Shown here in pieces: positions 11,627 to 20,500 of a stretch of DNA of 64,000 bases. The notes beneath the pieces are model-generated. The model was not told the origin of the DNA. It worked only from the letters and a program-made list of their open reading frames with translations, and ran no database searches. Source of the stretch: Posidonia oceanica (taxonomy: Eukaryota > Streptophyta > Magnoliopsida > Alismatales > Posidoniaceae); contig JAZBRS010000049.1 in the NCBI GenBank assembly GCA_037176725.1, forward strand, positions 19,176,001 through 19,240,000, in the 5' to 3' direction. Every line of letters starts with the position of its first letter. The first letter of the stretch is position 1. Both the position numbers and the translations under genes were made by a program.

Positions 11627-12219
11627 GAGCAAGGTCAAGCGGAGCGAGGCTGCTGCTCAGGGTTGACAAGACACCCCATCTGACCGACGGGAGCAGCGGG
11701 TTGCTATGGGCGTGAGCTACTTATCCGGCGGATGCATCGAAGATCGTAGCCCGTTGCCGCAATGCAAGATGCTAGGTGCAGATGGATGATGCTAAGTGCG
11801 ATGCATGCTAATGCAAATGCAAATGCAATGCAAGAAGTTAGCATAAAAGTTAGTGCAGCTAGAATAGATGCTGATGCTGTGCAAGTGATGGTGATGATGT
11901 TAAAGTAATATGCGGTGCTAGCTGAGGAAGTGCTAAGATGATGCAAGAGGAATGATAAAAAGGCACGATGTGGCACGAGGATCTGGCAGGGAGGCCAGAC
12001 TTGCGCGACAAAGCGAGGGAAAAATAGGGTGCAGCCTGTCCCCGCCCGGGGAGCAAGCTAGCAGAAAAGAAAAGAAAAAAAGAAAAAGAAAAAAAAAGGG
12101 CGCGAGGGGAGAGAGGCCAACTCTCCTATCGCAAAAGGGGTTTGCGTGACTTTGCCTTCCTGGGACAAGGTCACGCCAAAAAAGTGATAAGGTGACGGGC
12201 TTATCGTCCGGATAGTTTA
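11614..12219 (-). other. A2 3' end between repeats and LTR, including stem-loop
   Basis: No ORF. Contains GCAAATGCAAATGCAATGC low-complexity sequence at about 11810-11835, an A/G tract near 12065-12100, and at 11599-11680 a two-stem inverted repeat that spans the LTR border (GATGGGGTGTC with GACACCCCATC; CCCTGAGC with GCTCAGGG). Confidence 0.6.
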
Positions 12220-13080
12220 CGGTCCTATCAACCGGGAGCGATAGTTTAGGTTATCAGCCTGGAATGACAGTTTACGGTCCTGTCAACCGGAAGCAGTTGT
12301 GAGTGATAGTTACTGGATATCAGCCGTATAACATGGTTGTGTGGGATAGTTTACAGTCCTTTCAACTGGCGGATAGTTTACAGACCTATCAACTGGCGGA
12401 TAGTTTACAGACCTATCAACTGGCGGATAGTTTACAGACCTATCAACTGGAAGCCACAAACCATGAGTGATAGTTACTGGATATCAGCCATATAACGCAA
12501 ATGCCGGATAGTTTACAGTCTATCAACTGGAGCGACAGTTTACGGTCTTGTCAACCGGCGGATAGTTTACAGACCTGTCAACTGGAGGATAGTTTACAGT
12601 CCTATCAACTGGAAACGGCATTGCGAGGGACAGTTACTGGATGTCAGCCGTATAACATGATTGCGCGTGATAGTTTACAGTCCTATCAACTGGCGGATAG
12701 TTTACAGACTTATCAACTGGTGGATAGTTTACAGACCTATCAACTGGCGGATAGTTTACAGACCTATCAACTGGAAACGCGCAATGATGAGGGATAGTTA
12801 CTGGATATCAGCCGTATAATGCAATTGCTGGTGATAGTTTAGGATATCAGCCTAGCGATAGTTTACAGTCCTATCAACTGGTGGATAGTTTACAGACCTA
12901 TCAACTGGAGGATAGTTTACAGACCTATCAACTGGAAACCGCAATTGCAAGGGACAGTTACTGGATGTCAGCCGTATAACACAACTGTGGGCCAACCATG
13001 GATCGGCCCAGATGATAGTTTAGGTTATCAGCCTGAGAGTGCTTGATTGTTTGATAGTTTCGGATATCTGCCTAGAATGT
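12220..13080 (-). repeat. 27-bp GATAG...CTATC hairpin array in the A2 3' UTR
   Basis: Copies of GATAGTTTACAGACCTATC plus AACTGGCG, interspersed with variants such as GTTACTGGATATCAGCCGTA. Each main unit is a short inverted repeat (GATAG/CTATC). The equivalent B array is at about 52745-53520. Confidence 0.8.
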
Positions 13081-13094
13081 GATTGATTGTTTGA

Positions 13095-13690
13095 TAAGAG
13101 GGGACGAGATCATGATGAGAATTACTGCTAAAGAGAGGATGAGATCATGATGAGAATTACTGCTAAAGAGGGGGAGAGATCATGATGAGAACTACTGCTA
13201 AAGAGGGGGATGAGATCATGATGAGAATTACTGCTAAAGAGGGGGAGAGATCATGATGAGAACTACTGCTAAAGAGGGGGAGAGATCATGATGAGAACTA
13301 CTGCTAAAGAGGGGATGAGATCATGATGAGAATTACTGCTAAAGAGGGGGAGAGATCATGATGAGAACTACTGCTAAAGAGGGGATGAGATCATGATGAG
13401 AATTACTGCTAAAGAGGGGGATGAGATCATGATGAGAACTACTGCTAAAGAGGGGGAGAGATCATGATGAGAACTACTGCTAAAGAGGGGATGAGATCAT
13501 GATGAGAATTACTGCTAAAGAGGGGGAGAGATCATGATGAGAACTACTGCTAAAGAGGGGATGAGATCAAGATGAGAATTACTGCTAAAGAGGGGGATGA
13601 GATCATGATGAGAACTACTGCTAAAGAGGGGATGAGATCATGATGAGAATTACTGCTAAAGAGGGGAATGAGATCATGATGAGAATGATT
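13095..13690 (-). repeat. 34-36-bp tandem repeat in the A2 3' UTR
   Basis: About 17 copies of GAGATCATGATGAGAA(T/C)TAC followed by TGCTAAAGAGGGG, with length differences of one or two bases. The palindrome ATCATGAT lies in each unit. B carries the reverse-oriented equivalent at about 52015-52740. Confidence 0.8.
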
Positions 13691-14075
13691 GATTGATAAG
13701 ACCTCGGACTTATTGGCCGGCAAAGAGGGGATGAGGTAATGATGAGATAAAGAGGGGATGAGGTAATGATGAGATAAAGAGGGGATGAGGTAATGATGAG
13801 AATGATTGATTGATAAGATATCGGACTTATCGGCCGGCAAAGAGGGGATGAGGTAATGATGAGATAAAGAGGGGATGAGGTAATGATGAGAATGATTGAT
13901 TGATAAGATATCGGACTTATCGGCCGGCAAAGAGGGGATGAGGTAATGATGAGATAAAGAGGGGATGAGGTAATGATGAGAATGATTGATTGATAAGATA
14001 TCGGACTTATCGGCTGGCAAAGAGGGGATGAGGTAATGATGAGATAAAGAGGGGGTGAGGTAATGATGAGAAGAA
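13690..14075 (-). repeat. 90-bp higher-order repeat in the A2 3' UTR
   Basis: The GATTGATTGATAAG block recurs with 90-bp spacing (about 13804, 13894, 13984) and contains 27-bp AAAGAGGGGATGAGGTAATGA-type subunits. Each unit carries GATAAGATATCGGACTTATC, a short inverted repeat. Confidence 0.75.
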
Positions 14076-14224
14076 ATCATCCTACGATACCAGGAATATC
14101 ATAGGGGAAAGAGGGGAAGAATGATACCAAGGGGCAATCAAAAGATGCCCCTGGTGTCGGGATGACACCAGGGGTTGGCCAACGCGTCCTTGGCATCGAA
14201 AGCAGAGGGAGATGACAAGATTGT

Positions 14225-14520
14225 CGTGCTTGTCAGACGAGTAGTTTGGGGTACTAGCCCGCTAGGGACTCAGCTGAGGATGATCAGCTGAGGAGGATGA
14301 CAGGTTGACGGACCTTTCGCCGAGCAGTTTGGGGTGCCAGCCCGCAGGGGGCTCAGCTGAGGATGATCAGCTGAGGAGGATGACAGGTTGACGGACCTTT
14401 CGCCGAGCAGTTTGGGGTGCCAGCCCGCAGGGGACTCAGCTGGGGATGATCGGCTGAGGAGGATGACAGGTTGATGGACCTTTTCGAGCAGTTTGGGGTG
14501 CCAGCCCGCAGGGGATGATG
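14225..14520 (-). repeat. 83-bp tandem repeat just after the extra ORF (A2)
   Basis: Three to four units, with CTCAGCTGAGGATGATCAG starts at about 14269, 14352 and 14435 and GAGCAGTTTGGGGTGCCAGC inside each. B has the same array at about 51575-51840. Frames through it are artefacts. Confidence 0.75.
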
Positions 14521-14832
14521 ATCCAGTTGGGGGCGACCAGCTGGGGACGCCAGATGGCGTAGCTCGACGACGCGGGTCCGCAGATGCTCCGGACTCCTGA
14601 TTGGGTGCTGAGGACTTTGCTGCGTTGTGATGTCTGCAAGTCTGGTTAGAGGGCCCAAGATGGTGATGATAATGATATGCAATACAGCAAAGAATCTCTG
14701 GTGTGCAAGCAGAAAGCAGAAACAGTTTTTTTTTTGATAAAACTTGGTGGGTACAATGCCTGTGGTAGGCCAGAAATGTACAGCATAGTCTGAAAGAAGA
14801 CCATATGATGGTTGCACAAGGGCCTAGTCAAC

Positions 14833-16026
14833 TCAGGCCTTCTTCGACTGCCGGGAGTCGGGAAACAAAGGGCCGCCTGGCGGAATTTCAGTGATAGGCC
14901 AGAGTTGTCGGACTTCAGCTTCATACTCAGGGGTGCAACCTACACCTCTCACAGCTGCAATGTCTGTAGATTGGACCCCATGCTGCATCAGCCTAGCAAG
15001 CTTCTTGGTCGGGGCAGTTGTGCTGAGAGGGTACATCTGTAGAAGCTGGGGCGCTGTACTGTCAATGAAGGCGCCCTGCTGGAAGCCGAACTGGCGCATG
15101 ACCCTTATTGGATGGTACTCTACGCCTGCTGTGAAACCTGGAAGAATGATCAGTCGCATGTCACGCGCGCTGAAGAAGACAGTGAATGGCTCTGCTGCAG
15201 AGGGGACAATACGCCAGGTTATAGCGTCGTCAGTCAGTACTGACAGCTTCTCATACTCTTCTTCGACGCTCTTTTCTGTCTTGGCACGGGTGCTGCTGCA
15301 GTAAGCTTCGAAAGCATGCACTTGAGGGTGTAAGAGGTTCGTCTCTAAGTGCGCGGTCAGCCAGACTTGTATGAGTGCTCCGCAACCGTGGAAGTGGCGG
15401 CAGCGATGAGAGATGCGGTCCAGCCCGCGATAGGTCTCTGCTAGGACAACTGGTGCCAGGTCTATGTGCTGGGTCACCACTGCTAATGCAATCTCTGCAA
15501 CCTCGATGGCCACTGTCAGTCGGCCATGGGTAAAGATCAGTTCGCCCAGGAAGCGGATAACAAATCCTCGGAGCCACAGCTCATCTCCGAGTTCTGCGCG
15601 CTTGTTTATGATATCATCGAAGTGCGCAAGGCGAAGCATAGGTTCAGGCCCGCTGGTGCAGATTAATTTCTGTTGACAGGTTCGAGTGGAGAGCCCAGTC
15701 AGCTGGCTCAGGACCCGGAGGTATCCGTCTCGCCTCATGAAAATAGGCGGCCCCAGGATCTTGGAAAAGCCGCAGATCCGACGCACCTCTTCCAGTGTAG
15801 GTGTCAGCTCAGTCCTGTTGAAACGGAAGACATGATGCGTTGACTTCCAAAATCTTGCGGCGGCACACAGAAGGTGGCGGCTGACCTCCACATCAGCGGC
15901 CTTCAGCAGCTTGGTTGGTATGCCCCACAGGCGCAGCTGTTCACAGTCTTGTAAAGTGAGCCTGCTGATCCATTCTCGCAGGGCTTCCGAGCAGTGTGCA
16001 GGAGTTAGCAGAGTAGGAAAGCCCAT
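14833..16026 (-). CDS. A2 extra ORF in the env position: DUF7745 / plant-mobile-domain-like protein (397 aa)
   Basis: Same sense as pol, about 1.6 kb downstream, and fully open from MGFPTLL to the stop. No signal peptide, membrane span or zinc motif is visible, so it is not an envelope protein. Motifs: HVFRF and ELTPTLEEVRRICGF (about 66-86), FVIRFLGELIF (about 155-165), and near the C terminus FTAGVEYHPIRVMRQFG. From memory this pattern matches plant DUF7745 proteins, which are related to the plant mobile domain found in MAIL1/MAIN-type proteins and in transposons. The function is unknown. The B copy (50048-51250) differs at only some tens of residues and is also intact. The start is supported by the same ATG in B. 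Confidence 0.8.
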   Translation of the reverse strand: MGFPTLLTPAHCSEALREWISRLTLQDCEQLRLWGIPTKLLKAADVEVSRHLLCAAARFWKSTHHVFRFNRTELTPTLEEVRRICGFSKILGPPIFMRRDGYLRVLSQLTGLSTRTCQQKLICTSGPEPMLRLAHFDDIINKRAELGDELWLRGFVIRFLGELIFTHGRLTVAIEVAEIALAVVTQHIDLAPVVLAETYRGLDRISHRCRHFHGCGALIQVWLTAHLETNLLHPQVHAFEAYCSSTRAKTEKSVEEEYEKLSVLTDDAITWRIVPSAAEPFTVFFSARDMRLIILPGFTAGVEYHPIRVMRQFGFQQGAFIDSTAPQLLQMYPLSTTAPTKKLARLMQHGVQSTDIAAVRGVGCTPEYEAEVRQLWPITEIPPGGPLFPDSRQSKKA

Positions 16027-17594
16027 TACGCTGATTTGCAGAGGGACAGGCAGATAGCTGCAGAAACTTGAAAGTACCTGCTATCAATAAACAGTCAGAT
16101 CTCGCAGGCGTATAATAAGCAGAAGCTGAGACTGAAAATGTAGTTCCATATGCATTCAGCAGTTGATAACAGAACATAGCAATTAAGCACAAATAGACAA
16201 AGGGAATTGGCAGCAGTCCGGTGAATGCGGGGGCGGGGGCCGGCAGGAGATCTGGACCGTCGCAGCTTGAGTGTCGTCAATGCGCTCTGCTGGGGAGAAG
16301 TACTGCCTCAGGGCCCGAGCGTGTTGCAGAGCGGAGAGATTGATGGAAGAGGAAAGGAATGAAAGAGGATGCATGTATGCATGATGCAGGTGATATGCTT
16401 ATGAAGATGAGTAGTATGCTTAGATGAATGATCATGCTTGGGTGAATGAGTATGCTTGGATAGGTGAGTATGCTTAGGTGAATGAGTATGCTTGGATAGG
16501 TGAGTATGCCTGGATGAATGAGTATGCTTGGATAGGTGAGTATGCCTGGATGCCCTCAGCATACAGAGTGCTTTGGTGCCTGCTGCGAAGGAAGGGAGTG
16601 GTCCCTGACTCACTGGGCCCTACCTAGACTCTCGGCTTGCTGGTGGCTCTCCGGAACGGGTTGTTGGCATTATACAGGTGGTGGTGTTGGTGAGGATAGG
16701 CTTCTGGCCACACTCTCAGGACCTACAGCTATTCTTTCAGCTCTCTTTTTTTTTTTGATTGATTTCTCCCTCATAGGTATGCAGTCTTTCTCTGCCCCTA
16801 GCCAGGAGAAGGGTGAGTGTTTGCTCTTAGGAGGATGTGGTAGACCCTCTTAGGCTTGACATGCTGGGGATCTCTAGTGAGGCATGGGGGATAATGGTGC
16901 CTGTGTTTTTTGGGCTGCATTTTGCCTTTTTTCTTCTTTCTTTTCTTTTTTTTTTTTTTTTTTTTTTTGCTTGCTTTTTCCCCCTTTTTTTTTTGGGTTT
17001 TTGTTCTATCTCTATTCTCTCTTTTTTTTTTTTTTGCTTGTTGTTTTGTTTTTCTGTTTTTTTTTCAAGCTTTTGCTATCCCCATTTTGGTGACAAAAGG
17101 TGGGTGTTTGAAATGTAATGGATTTAGGCTTTGGGTCTGCTATGTGATGGGTAGAAGGAGCAGGGTTAGACTGCACACCCCTATCTCTAGGGCCGGCTTC
17201 TGTCTTTGTCTTCTGTTCCTTGGATGTGCCCAAACCTAGGTGTCTATTCTCGCTTTTTCCAGACTCACATCCTAACATTTTTTCTCCCTCAGAGGTGTAT
17301 GTCCTTGCGAGATTAGGCGGTTCGCCTGTCCTCGTTGGTGGTGGCTCCCTCACTAGCTAAGACATCTGAGTAGTGCCAGGTGAGGTAGGGTGACTCTTTC
17401 CAGAGCAGCAAGCACTTCCGATTTTCATCACCAGGCCGAAGGTACAATGCTTGAGAGGATGACGATGATGATTCGAAAGGAAGGGATGCAAGAGTTGAAA
17501 GGATGATGATGATGATTTAAAATAAAGATGAAGCAAGAAGGCGAGAATGCAAGCACAAGTGGGGGAAGGGCATCTGCAACGGGGCCGCTTTCGG
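16027..17594 (-). other. A2 spacer between pol and the extra ORF
   Basis: No coding potential. Contains a long T-rich tract on the plus strand (about 16745-17075) and an 18-bp minisatellite (about 16400-16555, GTATGCTTGGATAGGTGA-like). Just upstream of the next ORF (minus strand) is TTTATTGATAGCAG/GTAC, a possible splice acceptor, also present in B (CAG ending at 49998). Confidence 0.6.
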
Positions 17595-20500
17595 CTACTG
17601 ATAGTACTTCTTCAGATAGCAGAGGTTGACGGGCTCAGACCGCTCGACCTGGTCCATATCCTCAAGAGTTACAGCGCCTCCCGAAAAGATCTGCTTGACC
17701 ACAAAGGGGCCACGCCAATTGGGTCGGAATTTCCCTCGACCGTCTGGCAAGTGAATGGCACACAAGACAAGGTCCCCTGGTTGAAAGTTTCTAGGCTGGA
17801 CCTTTTTCAAGAATGCTCTGGCCATCCGCTTCTGATAGCAGTGAGCGTTGTGCATAGCTTGTAGTCTGCACTCATCAATTAAGTTCAGTTGGATGCAGCG
17901 GTCTTCGACCCATTCTGCTTCTTCCAACCCAGCTTCTCGTAGGATCCGCAGAGAGGGGATCTCAACTTCAACAGGTAACACCGCTTCCATGCCGTACACA
18001 AGAGAGTACGGGGTGGCGCCTGTAGAGGTCCGGATTGATGTCCTGTACGCCCAGAGTGCGTACGGGAGCTTGTCGTGCCAATCCTTGTGGGTTTCTGCCA
18101 TTTTCTTCAGAATCTTGACAATGTTCTTGTTTGCAGACTCCACAGCTCCGTTCATCTGTGGCCGATAGGGCGAGGATCGGTGATGCTTGATCTTGAGACT
18201 CTGCAGGTATTCCTCGATCCTTTTGGCAATGAAGTTTGTGCCATTATCAGAGATGACTGAGTGCGGGACCCCATATCGGGCAACAATATCGTTTCTGATA
18301 AATCTTTCTGTTGCCACAGCGGTGATTGTTCTGTAAGAGGCTGCTTCCACCCACTTGGTAAAGTAATCGATCGCTACCAGAATGTAACGATGACCATTTG
18401 AAGCAGCAGGGTGGATGGCGCCAATGACATCGATCCCCCAGGTGGAGAAAGGCCATGGCGAGGACATGTTGTGCAGCTGATGTGGAGGGGCCTTGATGAA
18501 GTTACCATGAATCTGACAGTTGTGGCATCTACGCACGAACCGGCAGCAGTCGGCTTCCATGGTCTGCCAGAAATATCCTTGAAGCATGATCTTCTTGGCC
18601 AGGAGGACGCCGTTCATGTGCGGGCCACAGGTCCCCGCATGCACTTGGAGCATCAGCGTGTCAGCCTCCGATTTGTTTAGGCAGCGTAGTAGCATCTGAT
18701 TGTATGACCTTCTGTACAGCTGCCCAGCCCCCAACACATACTTTGACGCCAGACGCGCCAAAGTCCTCTTGTCTGCTGCCGTGGTATCAGGAGGAAAGCT
18801 ACCAGACTCCAGAAAAGATTTTATATCTTGATACCAGGGCTGCCCCTCTGCTGGATCCGCTTCTTCTATGCTCATGCAGTATGCAGGCTGCTCGATGCGA
18901 GCGACTGATACATCCACTGTGCTATCTTCTGAAATGGTGAGCCAGGATGCCAGAGTTGCTAGTGCGTCTGCATATGCGTTCTTGGCTCTGTTCATGTATG
19001 TGAAGCAGATGCTCTCAAATTCTTCCATCAGCCTCAGCAGGTGTTCGTGATACGGCACAAGCTTGCGATCTTTTGTCCTCCAGTCGCCGTTCACTTGAGA
19101 AATTACCAGCATGGCATCACCGTGCACATGCAGCTTCTGCGCTTCATGCTCGAGGGCGACTTTCAACCCTAGGATGCATGCTTCGTACTCTGCCTCATTG
19201 TTTGTGCATGCGAAAGTCAGCTTCCTCGCAAAGGGAATCATCTGTCCCTGGGGCGTGGTCAGCACTGCGCCTACGCCTCGGCCCTTTTTGTTGACTGCAC
19301 CATCAAAGTAGAGCTGCCATTCCTCTTGTTTCTCGGGATCTTTCTGCTCAGAGTCCTCCATTGCAAAGAGAATGTCTTCATCAGGGAACTGTGTCTGGAG
19401 GGGTTGGCATTCAGGCAAAGGAAGGTCAGCAAGATGGTCTGCCATGGCCTGACCCTTCATGGATTTCTGTGTGACAACGGTGATGTCGTACTGAGACAAT
19501 AACACCTGCCACTTAGCACATCTGCCCACCATGGCCGGCTTTTGGAAAAGGAACTTGATAGGATCATGCCGGCATAAGAGCTGCACTGGGTATGCCATCA
19601 TGTAGTGCCTTAGTTTCTGTGCAGCCCAGACAAGGGACAAACAGGTCTTCTCTAGTGTACTGTACCTGGCTTCGCATTCATTAAATTTCTTGCTCAGGTA
19701 ATAGATGGCGCGCTCCCTTCTACCAGATTCGTCATGTTGGCCTAAGACGGCGCCCATGGAATGCTGCGTGGTAGAAAGGTAGAGAAGCAAAGGTCTCCCT
19801 GGTGTAGGCGGGACCAGGACAGGAGGCTTGATCAGCAGCTGCTTGATCTTGGCAAATGCAGCCTGACATTCCTCGCTCCAGTGAATCTGCGCATTCTTCT
19901 TCAAGAGCTTGAATATGGGCTCGCAGATGTGCGTAAGCCGTGCAATGAAGCGGCTGATATATTGTAAACGCCCAAGCAGACTTCTGACTTCTTTTTCAGT
20001 CCTAGGGGGTGGCATGTCCACGATGGCTTGTGCTTTCAACGGGTCCACCTCAATCCCTCTTTGGCTAACAATGTAGCCGAGCAATTTGCCAGAAGACACC
20101 CCGAATACGCACTTCTTGGGATTCAGGCGCAGCTTGTACTTCCGTAGACGGTCAAAGAGCTTTTTGAGACAGGTAAGATGATCTTCAGGCTCTTTGGTTT
20201 TGGCAATCATGTCGTCTACATAGACCTCTACTTCTTGGTGCATGAGGTCGTGGAACAGCGCAGTCATGGCCCTCTGATAGGTCACACCAGCATTTTTCAG
20301 GCCGAACGGCATGACTTGGTAGCAGAAGACTCCCCAAGGGGTGATGAATGAAGTCTTTTCCATGTCTTCTTCTGCCATTTTGATTTGATTGTATCCAGAA
20401 AAGCCGTCCATGAAGGAGAGCATCTTGTGGCCCGCTGTATTGTCGACTAGGACGTCAATGTGAGGCAAGGGGAAGTCGTCCTTGGGACTCGCCTTGTTCA

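Noticed and set aside
13550..14080. Long open frame with repeated HHYLIPSL peptides
   Set aside because: It is the translation of the 27/90-bp tandem repeat, whose length is a multiple of three; no start context or domain.
14833..16026. Envelope protein (endogenous-retrovirus-like)
   Set aside because: The position fits, but there is no signal peptide, transmembrane helix, cleavage site or coiled coil; motifs point to a DUF7745-type soluble protein.
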